DNA from: Haladaptatus pallidirubidus
Lineage (GTDB): Archaea; Halobacteriota; Halobacteria; Halobacteriales; Haladaptataceae
NCBI RefSeq assembly: GCF_020700235.1
Contig: NZ_CP085301.1
Coordinates: forward strand, 3,757,468-3,821,467
DNA: 64,000 nt
Direction of reading: 5' to 3'
Below the pieces are notes generated by a model. It was not told the origin of the DNA, searched no databases, and saw only the letters and a list, made by a program, of their open reading frames with translations. Of the stretch, positions 15,364-24,214 are shown one piece after another. The position numbers and the translations under genes are program-made. The first letter of the stretch is position 1. Each line of letters starts with the position of its first letter.

Positions 15364-17277
15364 ATGACATCCGCTGATTCCGGTCCCGATGATAGGGCCG
15401 ACGATTCCGTCGTGTACGACCTCGCGGCGGACTGTACCCTCTCCGACATTTCCGAGGGCGAACAGTACCACTCAGTCGTCAACGGCGTCGTTGACTACGG
15501 TGTATTCGTCGACCTTTCCGACTCTGTCTCTGGTCTCGTTCACGAATCGAATCTCTCACAGTCGTACGACGTCGGCGACGGCCTCGTCGTTAAACTCCTC
15601 GAAGTCAGGGAGAACGGTGACCTGAGCTTCGTCCCCGCCGACACCGACGATTACGAAACCGTCGCAATCGCCCACGAGTACAACGTCGCCGAAACGGGAA
15701 GCCTCGGCGACCAAGTCGGCGAAACGGTCCACCTCGAAGGAGAAGTCGTTCAAATCAAACAGACCGGCGGGCCGACGATTTTCCACGTCAGCGACGACAC
15801 GGGCGTCGTTCCCTGCGCCGCGTTCGAAGAGGCGGGCGTTCGCGCTCACCCCGAAATCGATATCGACGACGTGGTTCACCTCGTCGGCGTGGTCGAGGAG
15901 CGCGACGGCGCACTCCAAGTGGAAGCGACCTCCCTCGATGCGCTGGAAGGCGACGAAGAAGATGTCGTGCGCGATAGGCTCGAAGCCGCACTCGACGAGC
16001 GCGCCGAACCCCACGAAACCGAACCGCTCGTGGAGTGGCCCGCGCTCGAACAACTGTTCCCCGACCTGCGCGACATCGCAAAACAGCTCCGCCGCACGGT
16101 TCTCGAAAGCCGACCGATTCGCGTCCGCCACCACGCCGACGGCGACGGGATGTGCGCCAGCCTCCCGGTCGAACTCGCGCTAAAGCGATTCATCGAGCAA
16201 ACGCACCAAGACCCCGACGCGAAGCGCCACCTGTTCAAGCGCCTCCCGAGCAAGGCACCGTTTTACGAGATGGAGGACGTAACACGCGACCTGAACTTCG
16301 CGCTCGAAGACCAAGCGCGACATGGCCAGAAACTTCCGCTCCTGCTCATGTTGGATAACGGAAGCACGGAGGAGGACGTGCCCGCCTACGAGAATCTCGC
16401 ACATTACGATATCCCAATTCTCGTGGTTGACCACCACCACCCCGACCCCGAAGCGGTCGAGCCGTACACCGACGGCCACGTCAACCCGTACCTGTACGAC
16501 GAGGATTACCGTATCACAACGGGCATGATGTGCGTCGAACTCGCTCGGATGATTTGCCCCGACCTCACCGAGGAACTCCGACACGTCCCCGCCGTCGCGG
16601 GCATTTCCGACCGCTCGAAAGCCAGCGAGATGTCGGAGTACGTCGAACTCGCGGAATCCGAAGGCTACAGTGAGGACTTCCTCACGAACATGGGCGAAGC
16701 GCTCGACTACGAGGCCTTTTGGCTGAAATACGACCCGGGACGGAACCTCATTAACGACGTTCTCAACGTCGGCTGTGACGACGAGGAGCGCCACCGAGAG
16801 CTCGTTTCGTTCCTCGCCGAACGCGCGCGCTCTGATACCGAGCAACAACTCGACGCCGCGATGCCGCACGTTCAGCACGAGCGACTGGCGAGCGAGGCTC
16901 ACCTCTACCGCGTGGACGTCGAAAACCACGCCTACCGATTCACCTACCCGCCACCGGGGAAGACGACCGGCGAAATTCACGACCGGAAGGTACAGGAGAC
17001 GGGCGAACCCGTCATCACCATCGGCTACGGGCCGGACTTTGCCGTCCTCCGCAGTGACGGCGTCCGGCTCGACATTCCGGAGATGGTTTCGGAACTGAAC
17101 GAGGAAATCGTCGGCGGCGGCGTCAGCGGCGGCGGCCACCTCGTCGTCGGGAGCATCAAGTTCGTCAAAGGAATGCGCGAACAGGTGTTAGACGCCCTCG
17201 TGGAGAAGATGGCCGACGCGGAACTGGACGAAGCCCTCCAGAGTACGACGGTCGGACACCAGAACACGGACGATTAA
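15364..17277 (+). CDS. DHH-family phosphoesterase with S1 and OB domains (RecJ-like)
   Basis: The 637-aa product has an S1 RNA-binding domain (about 25-92, VVDYGVFVDLSDSVSGLVH), then an OB-fold domain (about 115-190), a DHH catalytic domain and a C-terminal DHHA1 domain (GGGVSGGGHLVVGSIKF). The catalytic motifs are RHHADGDG (255-262), MLDNGS near 330 and VVDHHHPD near 352, consistent with two Mn2+ ions. The family includes archaeal RecJ/GAN exonucleases. The S1 and OB domains suggest RNA or single-stranded DNA as substrate. ATG 15364 is preferred over frames open from 15232 because the N terminus then becomes acidic and a TTAAAAAT box lies about 30 nt before it. Confidence 0.88.
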   Translation: MTSADSGPDDRADDSVVYDLAADCTLSDISEGEQYHSVVNGVVDYGVFVDLSDSVSGLVHESNLSQSYDVGDGLVVKLLEVRENGDLSFVPADTDDYETVAIAHEYNVAETGSLGDQVGETVHLEGEVVQIKQTGGPTIFHVSDDTGVVPCAAFEEAGVRAHPEIDIDDVVHLVGVVEERDGALQVEATSLDALEGDEEDVVRDRLEAALDERAEPHETEPLVEWPALEQLFPDLRDIAKQLRRTVLESRPIRVRHHADGDGMCASLPVELALKRFIEQTHQDPDAKRHLFKRLPSKAPFYEMEDVTRDLNFALEDQARHGQKLPLLLMLDNGSTEEDVPAYENLAHYDIPILVVDHHHPDPEAVEPYTDGHVNPYLYDEDYRITTGMMCVELARMICPDLTEELRHVPAVAGISDRSKASEMSEYVELAESEGYSEDFLTNMGEALDYEAFWLKYDPGRNLINDVLNVGCDDEERHRELVSFLAERARSDTEQQLDAAMPHVQHERLASEAHLYRVDVENHAYRFTYPPPGKTTGEIHDRKVQETGEPVITIGYGPDFAVLRSDGVRLDIPEMVSELNEEIVGGGVSGGGHLVVGSIKFVKGMREQVLDALVEKMADAELDEALQSTTVGHQNTDD

Positions 17278-17280
17278 ACG

Positions 17281-18918
17281 CTACGCGAACTTTACCTCCC
17301 TTTTTGCGAGCCATACTGCGCCGGTGAGTCCCAGTGCAGTGACGACACCGACACCGATGGGAAATCGGTCGTCGGTGTCACCCCAATCTGCATCGAAAAC
17401 CGTCGTGTAGTACGTCCCCACCTGCTCTCCGTGAAGTACGAGCGCGGCTTCGCGATTCTCCCGCGCCGAATTGTTGTTCCAGTTGAGGCTGCCGACGACG
17501 ACGTGACGCTGATCAACGATGACGCCTTTCGCGTGAATTTTTTCGTAACCGTTCGGCTCCGCGAGTTTCGCTTCGAGTGGGAGTTCCTCATCGTCCGCGC
17601 GCTTGTTCAACCAATTCACGATTCTTCCGTTGCCCCCTTCGACGTACCACGCGCTACTGAGTAGAACGCGAACCTCAACGCCGCGGCGAGCGGCGGCCAG
17701 CGCGGCCTGAACGAACGGCTGTTGCGGCTCGCTGATTGCCATCTGCTGAACCGAAATCGACCGATTTGCGGACTGGAGAAGGGAGATAACGCCTTCTTCC
17801 GCGTTATCCGGTGCGGTCAGCACGCTCACGGATTCGACGGGGACGGTTTTCGGTTCGAATCGCGTCGGATAGCTCTCGTCGGCTGGCGGGTCGGACGTGA
17901 ACGATTTTCCCTTCCTGAACTGCGACCACGAAATCGTGTCGTGCCACGCAGTATCGGCGTCGAAAATATCGACCAACTCCGTCGCGGGTTCGCCGCGAAC
18001 CACAGCACCCCACCCGCGGCTCGCGTGACCGCCGACACCCGACGGTTTCCAGTTTTCGGTGAGAACGATTCCGCGATCGTCAACGACCGCGTATTTCGGG
18101 TGATGGAAGGCGTAGCGTGCGCGAGCACCGCCAATGACTTCGACTTCGATTCCCCGGTCGGCGAGTCTGTCGAGCGTAACCGCTTGTTGGCGTGTGACGC
18201 CACCGACAGGCGCGTCATCGACGAGCAGTCGGACTGCGACGCCTCGATTCGCAGCGGCAACGAGTTCGTCCGCGACTCGTTCGGAGGCGAACGAATAGCC
18301 CGCCAGTAGAATACGGTCGTCCGCCGATCGCAGGGTCTCGATGGGAACCGTCGGATTGTCCGGTAAGACGAACACGCGGGCCGTCGTCGCGCCGGTGTGA
18401 ACAATCGACCGGTCGGTCGCTCCCAACGGTACCCACGAACTGCTGTCGGGGCGCCACAACTCGCTTTCAGGGGCGTTTGCGTAGGTAGTTGAATCGACAA
18501 CTGAACCGTCGCCCATCGAACGGTCGGTCGTCCGAATACGAGTTGCCCGTTTTCGAAGCGTAACCGTTTCACCTTCGTTCGCCAGTGAGACGTTTCGGAG
18601 CGGAAGCGTTCGAAAGTCGGTGAGACTCTCGGTGCGGTTCGGAGCGGTGGAGAATGCAACCGTCCCGGAAACCGTCGCGTTGGGCAGGGTCGCCGTTTCC
18701 TCGTCGTCTGACAGCGTCCACGTAGAGAGATTCGTCGGTCTCGGAAACGAAATGACGACGAACTCCCCCGCATCTTCGTTCGCCACCGGGTTCGGATAGA
18801 CGGAGACGATTTCCGGCGATTGGTTCGGCGCTATCTCCGCTTTCGACGGCGCCACGAACGACGGACACAGCGTTGATGCGGCGACGAGACACACGGCGAG
18901 GACGACCCTGAGAGACAC
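17281..18918 (-). CDS. Secreted, membrane-anchored lamin-tail plus double phospholipase-D nuclease-like protein
   Basis: The 545-aa product has a signal peptide (about 1-28). A lamin-tail-like beta domain follows (about 35-130, VVISFPRPTNLSTWTLSDD). Two phospholipase-D modules come next, with HxKx4D motifs HHPKYAVVD and HAKGVIVD, the second followed by GSLNWNNNSARENREA. Near the end is one membrane helix (VGVVTALGLTGAVWLA) before a short basic tail. The domain set suggests a cell-surface nuclease or phosphodiesterase working outside the cell. The first motif is followed by LTENWKPSG and the second by GSLNW, both typical. The gene converges tightly on the DHH gene (3-nt gap). Confidence 0.85.
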   Translation of the reverse strand: MSLRVVLAVCLVAASTLCPSFVAPSKAEIAPNQSPEIVSVYPNPVANEDAGEFVVISFPRPTNLSTWTLSDDEETATLPNATVSGTVAFSTAPNRTESLTDFRTLPLRNVSLANEGETVTLRKRATRIRTTDRSMGDGSVVDSTTYANAPESELWRPDSSSWVPLGATDRSIVHTGATTARVFVLPDNPTVPIETLRSADDRILLAGYSFASERVADELVAAANRGVAVRLLVDDAPVGGVTRQQAVTLDRLADRGIEVEVIGGARARYAFHHPKYAVVDDRGIVLTENWKPSGVGGHASRGWGAVVRGEPATELVDIFDADTAWHDTISWSQFRKGKSFTSDPPADESYPTRFEPKTVPVESVSVLTAPDNAEEGVISLLQSANRSISVQQMAISEPQQPFVQAALAAARRGVEVRVLLSSAWYVEGGNGRIVNWLNKRADDEELPLEAKLAEPNGYEKIHAKGVIVDQRHVVVGSLNWNNNSARENREAALVLHGEQVGTYYTTVFDADWGDTDDRFPIGVGVVTALGLTGAVWLAKREVKFA

Positions 18919-18943
18919 GGAACGAAATGGTTCCGTCTTCTGT

Positions 18944-18949
18944 TATAAA
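18944..18949 (-). promoter_or_regulatory. TATA box of the phospholipase-D-like gene
   Basis: On the minus strand TTTATA starts 31 nt before the ATG at 18918, in the short divergent region shared with the 81-aa membrane protein. Confidence 0.5.
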
Positions 18950-18994
18950 AGCTCGGAACGGTAAATTTTTGTCAGAGTCGTTCCCGTTGTCGGT

Positions 18995-19240
18995 ATGGTA
19001 GAAATTCCGTTTGCACTCGAACTGGCGGGACACGCGCTGGGTGCCCTCGGTGCGGTTCTCATCTTCTTCGAGTTCTTCCAACTACCGGATTACATCGAAT
19101 ACGACTCCGAGTACAACGATTACACCATCGATATTTCGCCGATGGAAGTGAGAGAATACACCTCAGTCGGTCGTATCGGCGCGTTCGTCATGGCGGTCGG
19201 GTTCGCGCTCCAGTTTCTTGCGACGCTGCTCACTCATTGA
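18995..19240 (+). CDS. Small two-helix membrane protein
   Basis: The 81-aa product has a helix at each end (LAGHALGALGAVLIFFEFF near 9-27 and IGAFVMAVGFALQFLATLL near 61-79). Between them lies an acidic, Tyr-rich loop (YIEYDSEYNDYTIDISP). I recognise no family. The acidic loop and clean topology support real coding. It is divergent from the secreted nuclease-like gene, and its A+T-rich promoter lies around 18962-18970. Confidence 0.65.
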   Translation: MVEIPFALELAGHALGALGAVLIFFEFFQLPDYIEYDSEYNDYTIDISPMEVREYTSVGRIGAFVMAVGFALQFLATLLTH

Positions 19241-19269
19241 TTTCGAGTTCGATCGTACTTCGTACTCAT

Positions 19270-19422
19270 TTACCGTCCTGGATGGACAATTTCCCGACAG
19301 TCGGGACATTCGGCGAACCGCTCCGCCCCGGTTTCGGTTTCGTACTCGATGAGAAGATAGCCTCTCGTAATGCTCCCGTTGCAGTTCGGACATACACCGA
19401 TTCGGGCGGGTTCGGTTGCCAT
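19270..19422 (-). CDS. Fifty-residue zinc-ribbon microprotein
   Basis: Read from the ATG at 19422, this short frame gives a 50-aa protein with two CPxC knuckles, CPNC at 11-14 and CPDC at 39-42, about 24 residues apart. Between them is an acidic beta-like segment (GYLLIEYETETGAERFAE). It ends REIVHPGR before TAA at 19270-19272. Haloarchaea encode many such zinc-finger microproteins, some of which influence biofilm and swarming. Its start and stop are clean and the frame is acidic, while overlapping longer frames are not. Role unknown. Confidence 0.75.
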   Translation of the reverse strand: MATEPARIGVCPNCNGSITRGYLLIEYETETGAERFAECPDCREIVHPGR

Positions 19423-19499
19423 ACCTCAAAACTAAAGCAGATTGGCAACCCTCTTTGTTATTGGTTGATTACAGCGGAGTAAGGAGTCGTTACGGCCGA

Positions 19500-20753
19500 T
19501 TAAAGGGCCTTTTCGGCCTCGCTCTGAACGAGGAACGAACGGTCGTCGGAGTAGCCGCGCACCGCGTCGAGTGCGCTCTCCGTTCCGATTTGATTCAGCG
19601 CCCACGCTGCGCTCGCGCGGACGGAATCCGAGTCGTCATTTTCGAGGGTGTCGGCGAGCGGGTCAATAGCACGGGTATCACCGATGCGGCCGAGCGCGCG
19701 AGCGGCGTAGCTTCGAACGTCCTCGTCGTCGACGACGAGTTGGTTTGCGACCTCCTGGGTCGTTTCATCGCTGCCGATTTCGCCGAGCGCTTTGATGACA
19801 GTTTTCGCCATCCCGGGGTCGGCATCGACGTAATCAATGATGCCGTCGATGGCTTCGTCGCTCCCGATTTTACCGAGAATGCTGATTGCATCCTTGTCGC
19901 GACGGTTCGCGCGCTGGAGCATCGGTTCGACGGCCTCCTCGTTGCCCATCCGTTCGAGCGATTCGAGGCAGTGACGCTCCATGAAGTTCGACTGGAGCGA
20001 ATCGAGCGCGAGCAGAACCATGTCCGCGCGGTCTTTCTTTTCCCAGATTTTCAGGGCGTGCCACTCCGGCGGATAATCCTTGCGGTGGTCGAGAACGTCG
20101 TAGAAGCCTTCGGCTTCGAGTTGTTCGCGCGTTTCCAGGTCGCTCCACTCTTCCGCGCTCTCGATTCCGTCGTTCAACTCCTCCGTGGCTTCTACGAGCG
20201 CCTCGATGGTGTCCGCATCCTCGTCGGGGTCGAGATCGGCGTCACCGACCGCGACGGCGGCGTTTTCGAGGACTTCCGCGAGGTCGTCCGAGTTACGCGA
20301 CAGCGTCACGGTGAAATCCGTGTCGAGGATGTCCTGTACGCGCTCGGCGAAGGATTCGACGACGTCCACGAGTTCGGCGCTTCCGTCGTCAGTCCAACGA
20401 ACGTCTTTGATGGTCGAAGCGGCGTCCTCGATGTCGCTGATTACGTCTTCGGCATATGGACCGCGCTGATCTTCGAGTTCGTCGCGGAGGCCGGAGAGGC
20501 GTCCCTCCAACTCCTCGCGCGGGTCGTCTTCGTCTTCGTCCTCCGGTTCCGGAATGTCTGCGCTTTCGAGTAGCCCCTCGACTTTGTCGAGTTGGGCTTC
20601 GACCACGTCGAGGTCGGATTCCGTCTCGGCGCTTTCGAGTTCCGATTCCGCTTGGTCGAGTTGTTTCTCGATGGTTTCCGCATCGACGGTTTCGACCTCG
20701 GATTCCTCGGATGCGTCCGACTCCTGCGTCTCCTCGGCCTCTTCGTCGCTCAT
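19500..20753 (-). CDS. Acidic HEAT-repeat protein
   Basis: The 417-aa product begins with about 90 very acidic, coiled-coil-like residues (EEAEETQESDASEESEVET). A helical middle follows, then HEAT/PBS-type repeats from about 230 to the end (DAISILGKIGSDEAIDGIID, TVIKALGEIGSDETTQEVAN, SYAARALGRIGDTRAIDPLA). Each repeat has the pattern A-L-G-x-I-G. HEAT solenoids are protein-binding scaffolds; some relatives are bilin lyases, but nothing here supports that. No membrane segment. The archaetidylserine-synthase gene follows after a 58-bp gap on the same strand. Confidence 0.82.
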   Translation of the reverse strand: MSDEEAEETQESDASEESEVETVDAETIEKQLDQAESELESAETESDLDVVEAQLDKVEGLLESADIPEPEDEDEDDPREELEGRLSGLRDELEDQRGPYAEDVISDIEDAASTIKDVRWTDDGSAELVDVVESFAERVQDILDTDFTVTLSRNSDDLAEVLENAAVAVGDADLDPDEDADTIEALVEATEELNDGIESAEEWSDLETREQLEAEGFYDVLDHRKDYPPEWHALKIWEKKDRADMVLLALDSLQSNFMERHCLESLERMGNEEAVEPMLQRANRRDKDAISILGKIGSDEAIDGIIDYVDADPGMAKTVIKALGEIGSDETTQEVANQLVVDDEDVRSYAARALGRIGDTRAIDPLADTLENDDSDSVRASAAWALNQIGTESALDAVRGYSDDRSFLVQSEAEKAL

Positions 20754-20810
20754 GCGTCCACCCCCGGCTGAGCCGTTGCTCTCATATGCGGAAAAATCGG
20801 GCCGTAGCCA

Positions 20811-21527
20811 TCAAGAGCGTTTCCCTTCTGTCGTCCCCGTCGGCTTTCCGGTCGTCGTTCGCCAGTAAAAATGCGGCGAGAGGACGAGATACGCGAGCGC
20901 CAGCGTCAACAGCGCGTAGGGGAACGCTCGTCCCCGAACGTTGGGGACCAGCACCGCCAGCGAATGAACCACGCCCATGATGAGGGCGTCCCGGGCCAAC
21001 AGGTCGGGATAGGTAATCGTGGAAACCATCAGTCCCGCGAGGACGAACGTAAACGCGACGAGCACCATCGGTTCGGTGAACCCCGCAAGGACACCTGCGG
21101 CGAGAATGACCGACGCGAGTGTCGTCGGAACGCCCTCCGTCACGTCGTCGTCGGTGTCGTAGGCGGTGTACAGTCCGAGTCTGACGATGGCCATGCCGAC
21201 GAACAGCGCTCCGCCAACGAGCGCGATACCGACGCGAAGCGTGTCGAATCCCCACGTCTGGCGCACTAAACTTACGACCAACATCGCGGGGGCCACTGCG
21301 AACGACGCCACGTCGGCCAGTGAATCGAGGTACGGCCCCGCCGCCGAACTCCCGACTTGTCGCGCCAACACGCCGTCCAACCCGTCGGCCACCGCCGCCA
21401 ACAGGACGAGGCGCGCGGCCAGTTCCGGATTCGTGGTCGCGACCGAAATCGCCAGGAAACCGAGCGCACCGTTCGAAACGGTTACCGCGTCGGCGAGCGA
21501 CAGTCGTCCCACGAACCGAGGTTGCAT
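20811..21527 (-). CDS. pssA: Archaetidylserine synthase-like CDP-alcohol phosphatidyltransferase
   Basis: The 238-aa membrane protein has the CDP-alcohol phosphotransferase signature D-G-x2-A-R-x8-G-x3-D-x3-D, seen as DGVLARQVGSSAAGPYLDSL followed by AD (about 50-72). It attaches an alcohol headgroup to CDP-archaeol. In haloarchaea the closest type is the archaetidylserine synthase needed for archaeosortase-dependent lipid anchoring of S-layer proteins, together with a decarboxylase not present here. The assignment to serine rather than another alcohol is by resemblance. About seven helices follow the motif. Confidence 0.8.
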   Translation of the reverse strand: MQPRFVGRLSLADAVTVSNGALGFLAISVATTNPELAARLVLLAAVADGLDGVLARQVGSSAAGPYLDSLADVASFAVAPAMLVVSLVRQTWGFDTLRVGIALVGGALFVGMAIVRLGLYTAYDTDDDVTEGVPTTLASVILAAGVLAGFTEPMVLVAFTFVLAGLMVSTITYPDLLARDALIMGVVHSLAVLVPNVRGRAFPYALLTLALAYLVLSPHFYWRTTTGKPTGTTEGKRS

Positions 21528-21670
21528 ACTCGGCGGGTAGTGCGAGCGCGCTTGATACGTCTTTTGAATCGTTTTCGATTGGAGAAGAAAACGAGAGTTT
21601 GGGCGCGAGCAATGGGGATGAAAGGAGAGAAATGAGCGGCTGAAACACAGCCGAGGTCGCCGCTTCTCGG

Positions 21671-21907
21671 TCAGTCGTCGCTCGCATCCCGAGCATCGTC
21701 GGTTCCTCCGCGGAGGTCACTTCGGTTGGAAAAGTACCACGAAGAGACGAGTAGCCCGATACCGGGAGATAGGGTGACGATAGCGAACCATTTTAGATTG
21801 GGGTTTTCCGCTCCCCGAACGTCGATTGTCACGAGTACCCACAGCAAAAATTGAAGAAAAAGTAACACGATGGTGACCGAAACGACGAAATCGCTCATTT
21901 GTTCCAT
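21671..21907 (-). CDS. Small two-helix membrane protein
   Basis: Read from ATG 21907 the product has 78 aa, with two membrane helices (FVVSVTIVLLFLQFLLWVLV and WFAIVTLSPGIGLLVSSWYF) and an acidic C-terminal tail (GGTDDARDASDD). An ATG at 21898 is an alternative start. No family is recognised. It stands alone between pssA and the DUF447 operon, on the same strand as both. Confidence 0.6.
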   Translation of the reverse strand: MEQMSDFVVSVTIVLLFLQFLLWVLVTIDVRGAENPNLKWFAIVTLSPGIGLLVSSWYFSNRSDLRGGTDDARDASDD

Positions 21908-22056
21908 TGAAGAAGAGTTGGGTGATATAATAGTTCCCACCCCCGAACCAACGACTCATCATTCCGATGCGCGGTTTCAAACTCCAACCGCCAGTTACCG
22001 TACTTCGCTAATCCGAATCGGATTCATCGTCAAACACCCGTCGTCCTCTCGGTATT

Positions 22057-22632
22057 TCACCACTCTGCGAGCTCTTGAATCCGGTCAAACGCCTCTCGCT
22101 CCCGTTTACCGCCACATTTCCGAGCAACTGCTTCAAAATATTCCAATCGCGCTCGAAGTTCCGCGACATCGTAGGCGTCAACGTCGAGGCGCGAAACTGC
22201 CACTGTCGCCTCCACGACCGCCGAAAATCCCCTGTTGACGGTCGGGACACGTTCGGTCAGGATTTCAGATTCGATGGGAACGAGTTCCCACTGTTCCCAA
22301 TTCGTCCCCCCCGACTTTCCGGAATCGACCCGCTCGACTTCGACCTCGACCCACGCGTCCGCGGACTCCAATACGGCGTCCTCTTCTTCCCGAATCGAAA
22401 GCGTGGCATCCACGAAATCCACGGGGTCGCGGGTGAACTGAATCACGCCGCCGCCCCGTCGATGGAAGTTCCGCCGAGTTCGGGTGTTCCCCCACGTTTT
22501 CGCGGTCACGGGATCCACGGCGTGAAGCCCCAACGCGGCCGCGTTCCACAGGTCGTTCGGGCCGAGCGTCGCGATTATGGATTCGGTTACACCTCGAAGC
22601 TCGACCGGCCAGTCCGATTGTTTCCCGTTCAC
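22057..22632 (-). CDS. DUF447-family protein
   Basis: The 191-aa product matches the DUF447 family by its start (ESIIATLGPNDLWNAAALGL) and middle (DPVTAKTWGNTRTRRNFHRR). The fold is related to flavin-binding split barrels, and the biochemical role is not established. Members occur in methanogens and haloarchaea, and in methylotrophic bacteria near C1-transfer genes (from memory). It is the last gene of a four-gene overlapping operon; its ATG overlaps the CitG-like stop by 4 nt. Linkage with cofD suggests a role in a pterin-, flavin- or deazaflavin-linked pathway; that is inference. Confidence 0.75.
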   Translation of the reverse strand: MNGKQSDWPVELRGVTESIIATLGPNDLWNAAALGLHAVDPVTAKTWGNTRTRRNFHRRGGGVIQFTRDPVDFVDATLSIREEEDAVLESADAWVEVEVERVDSGKSGGTNWEQWELVPIESEILTERVPTVNRGFSAVVEATVAVSRLDVDAYDVAELRARLEYFEAVARKCGGKREREAFDRIQELAEW

Positions 22633-23474
22633 GGTCGCACCCCTCGCTCTAGCGCGACGAACAGGCCTCCCGCCACGATGTCGGCGGTCGTGCCGGGATT
22701 GATGCCATCCTCGACTAGCGAGTCAGAGAATGCGTGCACCAACTCAGAATTGCCCTGTCGAACCTCTTGCAGTGCTTCCTGTGCTCGCACACGAACGCTT
22801 TCCGCCGTTTTCTTGCCGTGCTGTTTCGCCACGAACGTATCCGGTTCGCGCGAGAGCAGTTCGAGGTACACTCGCGCGCCACGACCCGAAAGCGACCCGT
22901 CCAATTCTACGATTCGCTCGCCCGCTTCGAAGGTTCGTTCGAACCCGCTCGTCCATTCGCGGGCGATGTCGTCCTCGTCCGCCCCGAGTTCCATCACGTC
23001 GTACAGCGTGATTCCCGCATCACGAATCGCAGGAATCGCGTCGCTTCCCCGGCGCGCGTCGAACTCGTCCGCCCCTTCCGGCGGGTCGTCGACGAACACA
23101 TTCACGTGGTCGAACGCACGGTAGAATCCCGTCGCATCCTCGACGGTGGTATTCTCGACGACTGCGGTGACCCCATCTGGGGAACAGGCGTCTGTCGCGC
23201 TCGCTTTCACCAGCGGAACCAACAGGCAGAGCGCCCCGAACTGCGTGTTTCCGCCGCTCTGTTGACTCATTCCCGCAATCGCTTCTTCGAACGCTTCTCC
23301 GACCGGGATACCCGCTTCGGCGGAGCGCATCCCCGACCCGGAACCGACTGCACCGGCGAGGAAATGTTCGAATCGTAGGTCGGGAAAATCCCTGTCGCGG
23401 TCTACGTTGCCGGGTTTCGGCGTTCCCGCGACCTCCAGCAGTAACGCAAGTTGTGCGTGTTCCGCTGGCGTCAT
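22629..23474 (-). CDS. CitG-like triphosphoribosyl-dephospho-CoA synthase family protein
   Basis: The 281-aa product belongs to the CitG/MdcB family: LEVAGTPKPGNVDRDRDFPD at the start, QQSGGNTQFGALCLLVPLVK in the middle and LVEDGINPGTTADIVAGGLF at the end. Classical members make the citrate-lyase cofactor, but haloarchaea lack that lyase and archaeal members are thought to act on another nucleotide cofactor. ATG 23474 overlaps the stop of the Dus-like gene (ATGA) and is preferred to the upstream GTG. In this operon it sits between a TIM-barrel flavoprotein relative and DUF447. Confidence 0.8.
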   Translation of the reverse strand: MTPAEHAQLALLLEVAGTPKPGNVDRDRDFPDLRFEHFLAGAVGSGSGMRSAEAGIPVGEAFEEAIAGMSQQSGGNTQFGALCLLVPLVKASATDACSPDGVTAVVENTTVEDATGFYRAFDHVNVFVDDPPEGADEFDARRGSDAIPAIRDAGITLYDVMELGADEDDIAREWTSGFERTFEAGERIVELDGSLSGRGARVYLELLSREPDTFVAKQHGKKTAESVRVRAQEALQEVRQGNSELVHAFSDSLVEDGINPGTTADIVAGGLFVALERGVRP

Positions 23475-24214
23475 GCGACCACCTCCGCGAACCACTCATC
23501 AGTCGCGTGGCGGACCTGGGAGAGGACTTCCGGACGGTCGCTCGGACGCCCGACGCTCACCGCGTCCGCGCCGTAATCGAGATATTCGAACACCGTTTCC
23601 TCGTTTCGAACGCCGTTGTTCGCCACGAGGAAACAGTCTGTCGCGTCGGCAATGTCGGCGATTACGCGTTCCGAATCCATCGTATCTACGTGGATGACCG
23701 CCGCACCCATATCAGTGACCCGGCGGACAAGGTTCGGCAAATCGACGCCGAAAACCTCGGTTCGCACCTTGACGCCGACCGTCGCACCCGTCTCCTTCGC
23801 CACCCGCACCTGTTCGCACAGTCGGTCGGGATGCCTGAGTAGCGACTGTCCCGCCCCGGTCGCACACATCTCCTCCTGTCGGCAGTGGGCGTTGAGTTCG
23901 ATTATCGCGTCGTGTTTCCGGCAGACTTCGGCCGCGTCCCGAATCGGCGGGAGCGTCGCGGAGCGCACGTTGAATCCTGCTCGAATCTCTGCGTTCGAGA
24001 GGGCGGCGAGTTGCTCGTCGAGGAACTCGATTGGGTCGTCCGGCAGAAACTCGGTTCGGTCGCGGGAAACCAGCTTCCGAGCCGCGGTTCGCGTCTGTTC
24101 GTCCAGCGCGATACCGCCCAAAAACGCCGCGCCAGCGTATTCCGCGCCGTCCGTCGCCCACTCGGCGTCGGATTTTCCGGACAGACTGGCCAGCGCCACG
24201 CGCGGAGAGAACAT
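23471..24214 (-). CDS. Dihydrouridine-synthase-like TIM-barrel protein
   Basis: The 247-aa product resembles the Dus/dihydroorotate-dehydrogenase barrel. It has ELNAHCRQEEMCATGAGQSL near the middle, where Dus enzymes have the N-x-x-C catalytic loop, VGVKVRTEV for the substrate strand, and FLVANNGVRNEETVFEYL with DAVSVGRPS for FMN phosphate binding. It is shorter than true Dus (about 320 aa) and lacks the C-terminal tRNA-binding helices, so a small-molecule substrate is more likely than tRNA. Methanogens have similar short proteins. Coupled to cofD by a 1-nt overlap. Confidence 0.72.
   Translation of the reverse strand: MFSPRVALASLSGKSDAEWATDGAEYAGAAFLGGIALDEQTRTAARKLVSRDRTEFLPDDPIEFLDEQLAALSNAEIRAGFNVRSATLPPIRDAAEVCRKHDAIIELNAHCRQEEMCATGAGQSLLRHPDRLCEQVRVAKETGATVGVKVRTEVFGVDLPNLVRRVTDMGAAVIHVDTMDSERVIADIADATDCFLVANNGVRNEETVFEYLDYGADAVSVGRPSDRPEVLSQVRHATDEWFAEVVA

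Noticed and set aside
16180..17139. A 319-codon antisense frame inside the DHH gene
   Set aside because: Shadow of a strong gene; repetitive Val/Arg composition without domains.
23471..24214. True tRNA-dihydrouridine synthase
   Set aside because: The protein is too short and lacks the C-terminal tRNA-binding domain; kept as a Dus-like barrel only.
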